Position numbers and translations under genes: made by a program. DNA of 64,000 bases from Paenibacillus sp. JCM 10914 (GTDB taxonomy: Bacteria > Bacillota > Bacilli > Paenibacillales > Paenibacillaceae). The notes under the pieces are model-generated. The model was not told the origin of the DNA. It ran no database searches and saw only the letters and a program-made list of their open reading frames with translations. This document shows, piece after piece, positions 1-9,374 of this stretch (within the stretch, counting starts at the first letter, position 1; the number at the start of each line of letters is the position of its first letter). Location: the NCBI RefSeq assembly GCF_001315105.1, contig NZ_BAZR01000006.1, positions 124,001 through 188,000 of the forward strand, in the 5' to 3' direction.

Positions 1-1676
1 AAGAAGGCCAGGAGGAAACCATCCGGATAAGCTTCTCCGAAGCCGGCGGCGGAGCGCATACGCCTGGAAAAGGCAACTTGACGGTGAAGAAGATCGATGC
101 AGCGAACGGGACACCACTGGCTGGTGCGAAGTTCGGACTGTATGACAGAACCGGAAACACGTTGCTGCAGATCTTGGAAACCGATGAACAGGGAGAAGTT
201 ATTTTTGAAGATTATAGTTATCGTGAATATATTCTGAAGGAATTGGAAGCTCCGGCCGGGTACCTTATCGATGACGAATACCGAGATGGTCACAAATTTG
301 TCTTCTCGTCAAGCCATTCCGGGATCACGGTTAACAATACGAAGGGCAATTGGGATGTAGTGTTTACCAAATTGGATAAGGACGATGCCCAGAAACAGCT
401 GCCTGGCGCTGTCTATAAACTGCAGAGAACCATAGGTGGAGTCACCGAAGATGTGTACGGCGGAAGAGAATGGGAGACGGATCATAACGGGCAAATCCTG
501 CTTGCGAACCTGGAGCCAGGTAGCTATCAGTTTATCGAGACCAAAGCGCCAAAAGGATACAAGCTTAATCCCGATCCGATCCCGTTTACGATCGAAGTCA
601 ATCAGATTGCACCGAAACAGATCTCAGCATCCAACGAAATCTATGTCGGTTCGGCCCGTCTGACCAAAACGGATGCCTTCGACGGAACGCCGCTGGACGG
701 AGCTGAATTTGAGCTTCAAGATCTACATGGTAATCCTGTAGCTAGTGGTCTCACCACCGATACGGGTGGTTCAGTGTTTGTGGATCAGCTCAGAGCAGGC
801 TCTTACATGTTCGTTGAAGTGTCGGCTCCTGAGGGGTACGAGTTAACGACAGAGCCGTTAAGATTTGAGATTGTGGATGATCAAACCTTGGAGCTTTCCT
901 TTACCAACAACATGATTACCGGTTCGCTGAAACTGCATAAAATCGAGGCTGGCCGCTTGGATATCTTGCTGAGAGGCGCCCAATTTCGTATTTTGGATAG
1001 CGAGAGGAAGCCTGTTCAAGATGCCAGCGGCGAAGAACTAACTGGGCTTGTGACGGATGAGACGGGTGAGTTTACCGTTCCTGGACTAAGGCCTGGCAAA
1101 TATTATGCAGAAGAAACACTAGCTCCTGCCGGGTATAGGATAGGGCAAGCTTTCACGGAATTCGAGATTGTACAGGGAACGGAAACGGAAGTTACCGTTG
1201 AGAACATCCGTAGAATCAGCGGAGGCGGAGGCGGAGGCGGTATTGACCCTAATCCTCCAGTAGTCGTCCCACCGGGTCCGGTGACACCGGAGACGCCGCA
1301 ACCACCACAACCGGAAATACCGGAGGTGCCTGGCACGATCGTAGAGCCAGGTACGCCTGAGGCGCCGGGGACTGGCATTGATCCGCAAGAACAGCCCGGG
1401 AATCCTGATGAAACTAGTACAGTGCCTCAACCAGAGGGAGAAGGGGCAGGGAATGTGAAAAATTCCAGTGAAGGGCCAACTGGTCATAACGGCCCTGAAG
1501 CGGAAGTGGATGAATCCGGAGACGGCAGCACGCCTGAAGCACGACCATACGGTAACGCTTTGCCTAAGACAGGGGAGGGAAGTCATCTTCTTCTTCAACT
1601 GGCGGGCTTTGTCCTGATTGTCCTCGCTGTATGGAGTTTTATCAGAAACAAGCGTCATGAAGTAAAGTCCATCTAA
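1..1676 (+). CDS. LPXTG-anchored surface protein with SpaA/Cna-B-like repeats (5' end outside window)
   Basis: The reading frame is open from base 3, so the N-terminus and signal peptide lie outside the window. Four prealbumin-like domains of about 90 residues follow one another, each ending in an E-x-x-A-P-x-G-Y motif (ELEAPAGY, ETKAPKGY, EVSAPEGY, ETLAPAGY); in this family the Glu helps form an internal Lys-Asn isopeptide bond. After them come a glycine run, a Pro/Glu-rich wall-spanning stretch, LPKTGE, a hydrophobic helix and a Lys/Arg tail. That is a complete class-A-like sortase signal, so the protein should be linked to peptidoglycan and act as a stalk or adhesin. The ligand cannot be told. 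No sortase gene is in the window. A strong terminator follows directly. Confidence 0.9.
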   Translation, partial: EGQEETIRISFSEAGGGAHTPGKGNLTVKKIDAANGTPLAGAKFGLYDRTGNTLLQILETDEQGEVIFEDYSYREYILKELEAPAGYLIDDEYRDGHKFVFSSSHSGITVNNTKGNWDVVFTKLDKDDAQKQLPGAVYKLQRTIGGVTEDVYGGREWETDHNGQILLANLEPGSYQFIETKAPKGYKLNPDPIPFTIEVNQIAPKQISASNEIYVGSARLTKTDAFDGTPLDGAEFELQDLHGNPVASGLTTDTGGSVFVDQLRAGSYMFVEVSAPEGYELTTEPLRFEIVDDQTLELSFTNNMITGSLKLHKIEAGRLDILLRGAQFRILDSERKPVQDASGEELTGLVTDETGEFTVPGLRPGKYYAEETLAPAGYRIGQAFTEFEIVQGTETEVTVENIRRISGGGGGGGIDPNPPVVVPPGPVTPETPQPPQPEIPEVPGTIVEPGTPEAPGTGIDPQEQPGNPDETSTVPQPEGEGAGNVKNSSEGPTGHNGPEAEVDESGDGSTPEARPYGNALPKTGEGSHLLLQLAGFVLIVLAVWSFIRNKRHEVKSI

Positions 1677-1685
1677 GTGAAACGA

Positions 1686-1726
1686 GGGTGTCTCCCAAGA
1701 TTTAGATCTTGGGAGACACCCTTTTT
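1686..1726 (+). terminator. Rho-independent terminator after the LPXTG gene
   Basis: A perfect 16-bp stem (1686-1701 with 1706-1721) with a 4-nt loop is followed by five T. It starts 10 bases after the stop codon. Confidence 0.93.
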
Positions 1727-1894
1727 GCTGTTTGAAGACGTTCTCTTGAAGAGTCTGGAGGTATTTTTGGTGAGAAAATCAGACGAAACCCTTAACCATT
1801 CGTGGGTGTGTTATAGTCAATTTAGCGAAACGCCGTGGGAGGTTGTGCGTAAATATTCGAGAAATAAGGATGAAAGGAATCGTGAAGCATAATT

Positions 1895-2680
1895 ATGAGA
1901 GCAGCATTTAAGAAATTGGTAGAAACCCCATATTTTCACTCCATTATCATTGGTATTATTTTATTGAACGGCTTGGTCATCGTTGCCGAAACGTATGAAA
2001 CGGGCAGTTTGTTTCTGTTGACCCTCGACAAAATTATTCTTGGAATCTTTGTAGTGGAGATTCTGATCAAAATCATCGGCCTTGGGTTTAAACGGTATTT
2101 CTCCAATGGGTGGAACTGGTTCGATTTCACCATTGTGGCACTCAGCCTGATTTTCTTGGCAACGCCATTTGTTAGTGCATTGCGTTTGGTGCGGGTGCTG
2201 CGGTTATTCCGAATGATTCCAGCCATTCCGTCGCTGCGCAAAATCATCGACTCGTTAATCCGGTCGTTGCCAGCTTTAACAGGCGTGCTGGGGTTGACAC
2301 TGCTGGTTTTTTCGATTTATGCGATTATTGGCACCACATTTTTCAGAGATGTGCTTCCATACGAGTTCTTTGGGAGTTTCCATAACTCTCTGTTCACATT
2401 ACTGCAATTGGTGACGTTTGAGTCGTGGGCAGGTCAGGTAGCTAGACCCGTCATTGAGGAGATGCCATGGGCTTGGATTTATTTTGTTTCGTTTATTATC
2501 ATCGGCGCACTCATTATCTTGAACCTCGTGGTTGCCGTCATTCTCAGTTATTTGGGGCAGGACGACGATGCGGTACGGGACCAGACACTCGATCGGATGC
2601 TGAAAGAAAACATGGAACTTAAGAAAGATGTTCAAGAAATCAAACAGCTCCTGCTTGAGCAAAAAAAATCAGCACGTTAG
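1895..2680 (+). CDS. NavBac-type voltage-gated sodium channel
   Basis: A 261-residue six-helix ion-transport protein, the usual size for single-domain bacterial sodium channels, which act as homotetramers in the plasma membrane. The S4 voltage sensor carries arginines every third residue (RLVRVLRLFR). The pore loop reads VTFESWAG, against TLESW in NaChBac and NavAb; the filter Glu, Ser and Trp are kept while Leu is Phe. Helix S6 is followed by a charged C-terminal helix (LKENMELKKDVQEIKQLLL) that fits the family's coiled-coil bundle. ATG is preceded by AAAGGAAT at a rather long spacing. The gene stands alone between terminators. Family roles include motility, chemotaxis and pH homeostasis; nothing here tells which. 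Confidence 0.92.
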   Translation: MRAAFKKLVETPYFHSIIIGIILLNGLVIVAETYETGSLFLLTLDKIILGIFVVEILIKIIGLGFKRYFSNGWNWFDFTIVALSLIFLATPFVSALRLVRVLRLFRMIPAIPSLRKIIDSLIRSLPALTGVLGLTLLVFSIYAIIGTTFFRDVLPYEFFGSFHNSLFTLLQLVTFESWAGQVARPVIEEMPWAWIYFVSFIIIGALIILNLVVAVILSYLGQDDDAVRDQTLDRMLKENMELKKDVQEIKQLLLEQKKSAR

Positions 2681-2740
2681 ACAATATAATGTGAGGGTAA
2701 GTGCGTAGGTCAGCACTTGCGTCACCGATATACAGCGCGA

Positions 2741-2769
2741 AGGGCCATCCATCAAGGGTGGTTCTTTTG
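2741..2769 (+). terminator. Candidate terminator after the sodium channel gene
   Basis: A 10-bp stem with three G-U pairs (2741-2750 with 2756-2765) is followed by a short T run. A second hairpin, 2845-2855 with 2870-2880, lies further on and may also stop transcription. The rest of the 2681-3056 gap shows only the mqo promoter candidate. Confidence 0.55.
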
Positions 2770-2925
2770 TAAATATTCGTATAAAGAATTGGTTCGGGTG
2801 CATTTTTTTCATTGGCATCGGTCATGAGAATTTCATACAATACTAAAGGGAGCTAATGGCGTGTATTCCTAGCTCTCTTTACAGGTTTGAGATACATATA
2901 TAGCTTGTCGTTAAAATTTAGCGGC

Positions 2926-2954
2926 TTTCAAATCACATTTAACTATCATATAAT
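2926..2954 (+). promoter_or_regulatory. Candidate sigma-A promoter for mqo
   Basis: A perfect TATAAT lies at 2949-2954, with a weak -35 (TTTCAA) 17 bases upstream, about 100 bases before the mqo start. The leader is AT-rich with no clear fold. Confidence 0.45.
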
Positions 2955-3056
2955 AGTAAAATATATATATTCAATAATTGAACTAGCAAAGATGCGTGAT
3001 TCTGGCAGCACCAGGCGGCATCTTTCATCAAATATAAGTGTGTAAGGACGGTAAAC

Positions 3057-4562
3057 ATGAGCAACCAACAAACTGAAACAGACGTTATCTTAATTGGTGC
3101 CGGTGTCATGAGCGCAACGCTCGGAACCATGCTGAAGGAATTAGTGCCGGACTGGAAAATAACCGTATTTGAAAAGCTGCCGAGTGCAGGCGAAGAGAGC
3201 TCAAACGAATGGAATAATGCCGGAACCGGTCATGCAGCCCTGTGTGAGCTGAACTACACGGCAGAGAAGCCGGATGGCTCCATCGATATTACCAAAGCCA
3301 TCGACGTGAATGAGCAATTCCAGGTTTCGATGCAGTTCTGGTCTTACCTGGTGAATGCCAACTTGATTCGCAACCCGCAAGATTTTATCATGCGTCTGCC
3401 TCACATGAGCATGGTCCAAGGCGCACAAGATGTCGCGTATTTGCGAAAGCGCTTTGAAGCCATGTCGAAAAATCCATTGTTCCATGACATGGAATTCTCC
3501 GATGATCCAAGCCGATTGAAGGAATGGATTCCGCTCATTATGAAAGATCGCACATCCAATGAACCGATCGCAGCAACCAAAAGTGACTCTGGTACGGACG
3601 TAAACTTTGGTGCTTTAACGCGCATGCTGTTCAGTCACTTGAAGAATCAGAACGTCGATATTCGCTATCAGCACAGCGTGAATGATCTCAAGCGTACGAG
3701 CAATGGCTCGTGGGAATTGAAGGTGCAGAATCATCACGGTCAATTGGAACGCCATACGGCTAAATTTGTCTTTATTGGCGGCGGCGGAGGAAGTCTGCCG
3801 TTGCTCCAGAAATCAGGCATTCCGGAGAGTAAGCATATCGGCGGATTCCCGATCAGTGGACTGTTCATGGTATGTAACAACCCTGAGGTTGTAGCGCAGC
3901 ATCATGCCAAAGTGTACGGTAAGGCAAAGGTAGGAGCGCCTCCTATGTCTGTTCCGCATCTGGATACCCGATTCATCGATCATCAGAAATCGCTGCTCTT
4001 CGGACCGTTTGCCGGCTTCTCGCCCAAGTTCCTTAAGACGGGTTCGCTGTTCGATCTGTTCGGTTCAATCAAGCCGAATAATATGTTGACGATGCTGGCA
4101 GCAGGCGCCAAGAATTTGTCATTAACCAAATATTTGGTCCAACAAGTGATGTTATCGAAGGAGAAACGCATGGAAGAGCTGCGTGAATTTATCCCGAACG
4201 CCAAAAGCGAGGATTGGGATATGCTCGTAGCGGGCCAGCGCGTTCAGGTCATTAAGGATACGGATATTGGCGGTAAAGGAACACTCCGTTTCGGTACCGA
4301 GGTGGTCAGTGCGGCTGACGGCTCGATCGCAGCCTTGCTCGGCGCTTCTCCAGGCGCTTCCACGGCTGTGTCCGTCATGCTCGAAGTCATTGAGAAATGC
4401 TTCCCGCAGCATGTTAAAGCGTGGGAGCCGAAACTAAGAGAGATGATTCCTTCTTACGGCTTGTCGCTCGTGGAGCATCCGGAACTGATCCAAGATATGC
4501 ATGCTGCCACAGCGCAGGCACTGGGTCTAAACAGTAATTCAAAGCTTCAAATCGCGCGTTAA
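3057..4562 (+). CDS. mqo: Malate:quinone oxidoreductase
   Basis: FAD-dependent peripheral membrane enzyme that oxidises L-malate to oxaloacetate and passes electrons to the quinone pool, bypassing NAD-linked malate dehydrogenase. The 501-residue length is that of the family. The N-terminal dinucleotide-binding site reads [14 protein letters not shown], followed by the Mqo-specific [19 protein letters not shown] and, near the C-terminus, the conserved [10 protein letters not shown] and [14 protein letters not shown] is preceded by AAGGA. The gene is monocistronic, with its own promoter candidate and terminator. Confidence 0.96.
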   Translation: MSNQQTETDVILIGAGVMSATLGTMLKELVPDWKITVFEKLPSAGEESSNEWNNAGTGHAALCELNYTAEKPDGSIDITKAIDVNEQFQVSMQFWSYLVNANLIRNPQDFIMRLPHMSMVQGAQDVAYLRKRFEAMSKNPLFHDMEFSDDPSRLKEWIPLIMKDRTSNEPIAATKSDSGTDVNFGALTRMLFSHLKNQNVDIRYQHSVNDLKRTSNGSWELKVQNHHGQLERHTAKFVFIGGGGGSLPLLQKSGIPESKHIGGFPISGLFMVCNNPEVVAQHHAKVYGKAKVGAPPMSVPHLDTRFIDHQKSLLFGPFAGFSPKFLKTGSLFDLFGSIKPNNMLTMLAAGAKNLSLTKYLVQQVMLSKEKRMEELREFIPNAKSEDWDMLVAGQRVQVIKDTDIGGKGTLRFGTEVVSAADGSIAALLGASPGASTAVSVMLEVIEKCFPQHVKAWEPKLREMIPSYGLSLVEHPELIQDMHAATAQALGLNSNSKLQIAR

Positions 4563-4592
4563 GGGGCTCTAGTCCAATACACACATCCCATG

Positions 4593-4624
4593 AGAGCAGA
4601 ACAGCCAGGTTCTGCTCTCTTTTT
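4593..4624 (+). terminator. Terminator after mqo
   Basis: A perfect 10-bp stem (4593-4602 with 4609-4618), 6-nt loop, then C and a T run. Confidence 0.9.
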
Positions 4625-4670
4625 ATGAGGATAGGAAGCTGTAGTTCGTGCCGTTTAAGGAGGGGGAGTC

Positions 4671-5410
4671 ATGTATATCGTATCGGAGCCCAAGTCGCTG
4701 TCCGATCCTCAGATTCAAGCTCATGTGAAGGAAGAAACCGGATCTTGGCCTCCCGGGTACCTAGATTTTCTAAGGCGAGTCGGGCAAGGGACGTACAGAG
4801 GATGGATGAATGTGCAGATACCAGATCCGGAGGTATTGAAGCCGTTTGCCGAGTACGGGTTATGGGAGTTTGACGCAGACAGTCCGATTACGGAACAACA
4901 GATTGGCGACTGTATCGCGATCGGTACGACCGTGGACGGCGATTTCCTGGCCGTACACCCTCAGACAGCTCAGCTGATCTGGCTGCCTCGCCATGAGGAG
5001 TATTTAAGGGTGATATCGCTGCTGCAAGCCGGAGAGCAAGATCATGAATGGCCGTACGCATGGTGCTGGATGAAATATATCGTCAGGTGTATGGAAGCAG
5101 TCAAGAGGGAGTCGTTTATTATGATCCGTGGACGGGTACGCGGAATCATTTCTTTCTGCAATTGCCCCCCGGACAGAACCAGCTTTCGCTGCCCGAGCTG
5201 GCCGGCATGTGTCGAGCGGCCTTTCTGCCAGATCAATCCCATGAGAACCCCTATACTTGCAGTTTGTTCTATCAGAAGCTTGGGGGCTATGTAAGATTTA
5301 ATTATGCGAATCGACAGGAGGTCGCTGTCTTTTACGAGCAGGGTGCACAGCAGGCGGTTACCGTTATGAAACAGTGGCTCCTGTCGAAAGGATGCAGGGG
5401 GGAAGTATAA
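4671..5410 (+). pseudogene. SMI1/KNR4-like protein, frameshifted
   Basis: The first reading frame starts at ATG 4671 behind AAGGAGGGGG and encodes an SMI1/KNR4-like start (SWPPGYLDFLRRVGQGTYRGW, then a GDFLAVHP region). Homology-like sequence moves to the -1 frame at about 5061-5064, where restoring one G in GG gives HEWPYAWVLDEIYRQ and an open frame to 5410, about 246 residues in total. SMI1/KNR4 domains are common in bacterial immunity proteins of contact or secreted toxin systems and in cell-wall regulators; no toxin gene is next to it. As written the gene is broken. Because nine other genes here show the same kind of one-base G/C loss, I think the break is probably an assembly error. Confidence 0.7.
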
Positions 5411-5494
5411 TAGAGAAGATTGCCTTATGTGGAATGTGCCGATAAGTCCAGGGTTTAATGAAATTATCCAGCCTACTCATCCCCCAGTAAACAC

Positions 5495-5530
5495 AAGATG
5501 CCGCTTCGAACTTTCGAAGCGGCATCTTTG
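5495..5530. terminator. Bidirectional terminator between the SMI1-like and helicase genes
   Basis: A perfect 16-bp inverted repeat (5495-5510 with 5513-5528) in the convergent gap. It can serve both strands, although the T runs are short. Confidence 0.8.
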
Positions 5531-5540
5531 GTGTGCTGAC

Positions 5541-6986
5541 TTATTTATTTCCCTTACGTACTTTTAACAGCTTGCCTTTCACCGTGGTGTTCTGCATCAT
5601 CTCGAGAACCATGGGACCTTTGCCATTGAGGATCTCCACATCGGTCACAAAATCAAAAATGGTAATGATGCCGATGTCGTCCGCGGTGATCCCGTCCAAC
5701 TTAGCAATCGTTCCGACGAAGTCGACGGCGCGAAGCTTTTTCTTTTTGCCGCCGTTGAAATTTAGCTTCATAATCTGCTTGTTCAACTGTTCACGCTTGT
5801 CTTTTTTCAGCTCAGGCTGGATATTCAACTTACGTTCGAACGCTTCCCGATGGATATCCACCTGTTCCTCAGAGGGAGCGTTCATCTTCGGAATGGCAAA
5901 TCCAATATACGCTTCGATATCGGCTAATCTTCCGGCATCCCTCGGGGAGACGAGAGTTATGGCACTGCCGGCGTGACCCGCTCGCCCCGTACGTCCGGTG
6001 CGGTGAACGTAGCTCTCCTTTTCCAGCGGGATATCGTAGTTCATGACGTGGGTGATATTGGAGATATCGATCCCCCTGGCGGCCACATCGGTCGCAATTA
6101 GATAGCGGAATTGCCCTCGCCGGAATGCATGCATTACCTCGAAACGCTCTTCCTGTTCCATGCCGCCATGAATCCGATCGCACGGATACCCGAGATCGGC
6201 CAGTGCCCGAAATAAGGTATCTACATGCTCTTGCGTCCGGCAAAACACAATGCAGCTATCCGGATTTTCAATAATAAGCAGATTCTGAAGAACGGCGAGT
6301 TTATCGGCCTCTCTAACCTGGACTTGTGCGTGTTCAATCGTCGCTGTCGTGAGTCCGCTTGCCTGAATCTCGATCTGCTCCGGGCGATTCATATACTTAT
6401 GGGCCAATTTAGCCACATCCTCAGGAAACGTAGCCGAGAACAGCATGGTTACCCTGTCGCGCGGGAGCGCTTGAATGATCGTCTGCACTTGCTCAATAAA
6501 GCCCATGTTCAGCATCTCATCCGCTTCGTCAATGACGAGATGCGTGATCCGATTTAGTGACAATGATCCGCGTTGAATATGGTCCAGAACGCGCCCTGGT
6601 GTGCCGACAACGATATGTGTTCTTTGTTTGAGCTCGGCTTTTTGCATATGAAATGGATGTCTACCATACAGAGGCGTTGCCTTGATTCGTTTAAAACGTC
6701 CAATATTGGTAATGTCTTCGTTGACCTGTAGGGCGAGTTCACGGGTGGGGGTTAGAATTAAGGCCTGCGGCTTATTCTCGTTCCATTCAACCTGCTCGCA
6801 GAGCGGAATGCCGTAGGCGGCGGTTTTGCCGCTGCCGGTCTGGGATTTGACCACAAGATCCCGTTTCTCCAGCGCAACCGGTATGACCTCTGCCTGCACC
6901 TCGGTTGGCCTCGTATAGCCAAGGCTATCGAGCGCTCTCCTAATCTCTTCACTTAATTGATAATCTGTAAACTGCTTCTCGCTCAT
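5541..6986 (-). CDS. dbpA: DEAD-box ATP-dependent RNA helicase, DbpA/YxiN type
   Basis: Cytoplasmic RNA helicase, 481 residues. Motifs in order: Q motif, SQTGSGKT (I), PTRELA (Ia), TPGR (Ib), DEAD (II), SAT (III), then the helicase C domain with VAARGIDI and [10 protein letters not shown] (VI). The last 75 residues form a small RRM-like domain after a GGKKKK linker, the arrangement of DbpA/YxiN, which bind 23S rRNA hairpin 92 during 50S assembly. I chose ATG 6986 because GATGAGG lies 6 bases upstream; an upstream in-frame start at 7040 has no ribosome site. It is divergent from the next sigma factor gene and single. Confidence 0.93.
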   Translation of the reverse strand: MSEKQFTDYQLSEEIRRALDSLGYTRPTEVQAEVIPVALEKRDLVVKSQTGSGKTAAYGIPLCEQVEWNENKPQALILTPTRELALQVNEDITNIGRFKRIKATPLYGRHPFHMQKAELKQRTHIVVGTPGRVLDHIQRGSLSLNRITHLVIDEADEMLNMGFIEQVQTIIQALPRDRVTMLFSATFPEDVAKLAHKYMNRPEQIEIQASGLTTATIEHAQVQVREADKLAVLQNLLIIENPDSCIVFCRTQEHVDTLFRALADLGYPCDRIHGGMEQEERFEVMHAFRRGQFRYLIATDVAARGIDISNITHVMNYDIPLEKESYVHRTGRTGRAGHAGSAITLVSPRDAGRLADIEAYIGFAIPKMNAPSEEQVDIHREAFERKLNIQPELKKDKREQLNKQIMKLNFNGGKKKKLRAVDFVGTIAKLDGITADDIGIITIFDFVTDVEILNGKGPMVLEMMQNTTVKGKLLKVRKGNK

Positions 6987-7246
6987 CGTTAACCTCATCT
7001 GCGTTATATTCGAATACCTATATATACAGGTCGATACCATGCATCTATCGTATACTTATCTATTATACTCGGAATCTCTTGATTGTATTTGGTTTATCCA
7101 GAAATCAGGGGTGGCACTACTACCTCTGCATTAGCTTGTTCTTTTCAAGTGAAATGATTTCAATGAATTTGAAGGATGGCGACGGTTTCTGCGCGCTTCG
7201 TACGTCTTATATTAAGAGTCTGGCTAGAGGAGGTGCGAGTGTCTAT

Positions 7247-8245
7247 ATGGCAACAGAATCTGTGGATCAGGTGGATAAAGGCGATGTGGCGGATGTGTTC
7301 AGCGAGGTGGTCAGTAAATATGCCAACGCCGTGTACGGCGTAGCGTATGGGAAGTTAGGGAACTACCACACGGCACAGGATATCGCGCAGGAGGTCTTTA
7401 TTAAGACCTTTCGGCATTTATCTAATCTGAAGAAGCCTGAGAAGCTTGGTAATTGGTTGTACGTTATTACCGTTAGAGAATGCATCGATTGGTTCAGGTC
7501 CAGCAAAAACAAGATGCTGCATGAGTGGACGGAGAAGGCTGAGGAAGCACAGGCCGAGACGGTTGAGGATCATTTGCTGCGACAAGAACTACGTCATGAA
7601 GTCTGGAACGCTTTGAACACCTTATCGGAGGTTAACCGTACGATCATTATCCTCTATTACATGGATGAGTATAAGATTAGAGAAATCAGTGAGTTTCTCG
7701 GATTATCCGTCGATGCAGTAGAGAGCCGACTCCGCCGCTCAAGAAGGTTATTGAAGAAGGAGATGCTGTGTATGGTGAATGAAGATCTGAATCAGAACAA
7801 GTTGAACGATGAGTTCAAGAAGCGGGTATTCCAGGATGAGAGGATGTCCCAGTCTCAATTCCACCGAGTTGTCATGGGGGAAAGCGATTTTGAGGATATC
7901 GATATGTACAGCACCCGATTCAGCAACATCAATTTAGAGGGATCTCACTTGGAGAATATCAATATGAGCCGATCCATTTTTCGCGACATCAACATGCATC
8001 AAGTTAGATTTGATGACGTGGGCTTGTGGGAGATTGAGGTCCATCATTGTGAGCTGGGCGGTGCCTACTTCCACGATATCATGAAAAAGGGAGAGGGCAA
8101 TCGGTTTGAGAATTGCGAATTAAACGGAACGATCTTCCTGAATTGTAATCTGTCGAACGTGGATATCAAAGACTGCGATATATCGGGTCTCACCATTAAC
8201 GGAATCTCGATCCAAGCGCTGTTAGAGCATTATAATAATTCTTAG
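7247..8245 (+). CDS. ECF-type sigma-70 factor fused to a pentapeptide-repeat domain
   Basis: Residues 1-190 are an ECF sigma factor: a region-2 helix with DIAQEVFIKTFRHL and NWLYVITVRECIDWFR, then a sigma-4 helix-turn-helix (IREISEFLGLSVDAVESRLRRSR). After a short linker, about 130 residues have the A(D/N)LXX-like periodicity of pentapeptide repeats (SDFEDIDMYSTRFSNINLEG, then LENINMSRSIFRDINM and NCNLSNVDIKDCDISGLTI), which fold as a right-handed beta-helix. ATG 7247 is taken because AGAGGAGGT lies upstream; longer in-frame starts lack one. No anti-sigma gene is adjacent, so the repeat domain may itself control activity. That role is inference. Confidence 0.85.
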   Translation: MATESVDQVDKGDVADVFSEVVSKYANAVYGVAYGKLGNYHTAQDIAQEVFIKTFRHLSNLKKPEKLGNWLYVITVRECIDWFRSSKNKMLHEWTEKAEEAQAETVEDHLLRQELRHEVWNALNTLSEVNRTIIILYYMDEYKIREISEFLGLSVDAVESRLRRSRRLLKKEMLCMVNEDLNQNKLNDEFKKRVFQDERMSQSQFHRVVMGESDFEDIDMYSTRFSNINLEGSHLENINMSRSIFRDINMHQVRFDDVGLWEIEVHHCELGGAYFHDIMKKGEGNRFENCELNGTIFLNCNLSNVDIKDCDISGLTINGISIQALLEHYNNS

Positions 8246-8250
8246 AATTT

Positions 8251-8292
8251 GCGAAAAAGGGCCATTCCGTGAAGGGGATGGTCCTTTTTCGC
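8251..8292 (+). terminator. Terminator after the sigma-pentapeptide gene
   Basis: A long stem, 8251-8268 with 8275-8292, with a G-U pair. The right arm contains the T run. Confidence 0.82.
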
Positions 8293-8314
8293 AAAAATTA
8301 ATTCTGGGCCAATC

Positions 8315-8497
8315 TTATTCCTTCAAATGGGCCGCCAAATACTCCACGGTTCTATTTGTCCGCACCTGAGCATACTGCCAGATCATCGCGCCTGCGATGC
8401 AGCCCGATTCGCGTAACTTCGACGAAACTCGTGTGGATTTGACCGAAAATTCACCGGAATGACTTGATATTTGCAGCCTGTCCCTTAGAATGTAGAG
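8315..8497 (-). pseudogene. Possible gene remnant (C-terminal fragment), unidentified
   Basis: In the 280-base gap before the RsbQ-like gene the minus strand is open for about 60 codons with no start codon and ends in TAA at 8315-8317. The last part reads like protein (SGCIAGAMIWQYAQVRTNR, then TVEYLAAHLKE). It could be the tail of a decayed gene. I do not recognise the family, and an open frame of this length can occur by chance. Confidence 0.25.
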
Positions 8498-8528
8498 AGA
8501 AGGAAGTCAAGCGGGGGAGTTTGTTAAC

Positions 8529-9323
8529 ATGAATGAAGTATTGATACGAAATAACGTGAAAGTCATGGGTTCGGGTGAGCGTACGCTCCTGTTTGCACAT
8601 GGGTTTGGTTGTGATCAAAATATGTGGAGATATATAACGCCGGCATTCGAGCAGGACTATCGCATCGTTCTGTTTGATTATGTCGGCTCGGGCAATTCGG
8701 ATCAATCGGTTTACACCTCAGAGCGGTATAGCAGCCTGGACGGCTATGTACAGGATGTGTTGGATGTAATCGAAGCACTGAAGCTGCAAGATGTCGTATG
8801 TATAGGCCACTCTGTCAGTTCCATGATCGGGATGCTCGCCTCCATCCGTCGGCCGGAACGATTCGATCGATTGGTGATGATTGGGCCATCCGCCCGATAT
8901 TTGAACGATGACGGTTACGTCGGGGGCTTTGACAAAAGCGATGTGCTGGAGTTGTTGGCGATGATGGAGATGAATTTTGCGGGATGGGCAAGCTTCCTTG
9001 CACCGATCGCGATGAATAATCCAGAGCTGCCGAAGTTGACGAAGGAATTGGAGCGAAGCTTCATTCAGGCCGATCCGGCGATTACCCGGGAGTTCGCCGA
9101 GGTTACCTTCTTCTCTGACTGCCGCCATGAGTTATCCCGGGCTACCGTCCCTGCCCTAATTATGCAATGCTCCGATGACAGCATTGTCCCGATCGCGGCC
9201 GGCGAATATCTGCACCAACATTTGAACAACAGTACGTTCCGTCTCATGGAGGCGAAGGGCCATTATCCGCATATCAGTCATCCGGAGGAAACCGTAGCAT
9301 GGATTCAGGAGTATCTGAGGTAA
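8529..9323 (+). CDS. RsbQ-like alpha/beta hydrolase (signal-perception partner of the next gene)
   Basis: A 264-residue alpha/beta hydrolase close in layout to B. subtilis RsbQ, which is needed for the energy-stress branch of sigma-B control and is related to plant KAI2/D14 receptors. The oxyanion loop HGFGCDQNMW, nucleophile elbow GHSVSS, acid CSDDSIVP and histidine KGHYPHISHP are all present. ATG follows GGGGGAG. In B. subtilis rsbQ is followed by rsbP, a PAS-PP2C phosphatase; here the partner 51 bases downstream has a PAS domain too but a GGDEF output. I infer that the hydrolase processes or binds a small hydrophobic molecule and passes the signal to that PAS domain. Confidence 0.85.
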   Translation: MNEVLIRNNVKVMGSGERTLLFAHGFGCDQNMWRYITPAFEQDYRIVLFDYVGSGNSDQSVYTSERYSSLDGYVQDVLDVIEALKLQDVVCIGHSVSSMIGMLASIRRPERFDRLVMIGPSARYLNDDGYVGGFDKSDVLELLAMMEMNFAGWASFLAPIAMNNPELPKLTKELERSFIQADPAITREFAEVTFFSDCRHELSRATVPALIMQCSDDSIVPIAAGEYLHQHLNNSTFRLMEAKGHYPHISHPEETVAWIQEYLR

Positions 9324-9374
9324 GTTTACTGCAATTCGTTAAGGCCCCGTACGGAAAGGATCGAGCGATAAACG

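Noticed and set aside
1119..1658. Long minus-strand frame opposite the LPXTG gene
   Set aside because: Shadow of the repeat-rich, Gly/Pro-biased coding sequence.
1677..1892. 71-codon frame after the LPXTG gene
   Set aside because: It runs through the terminator stem and has no ribosome site or protein-like features.
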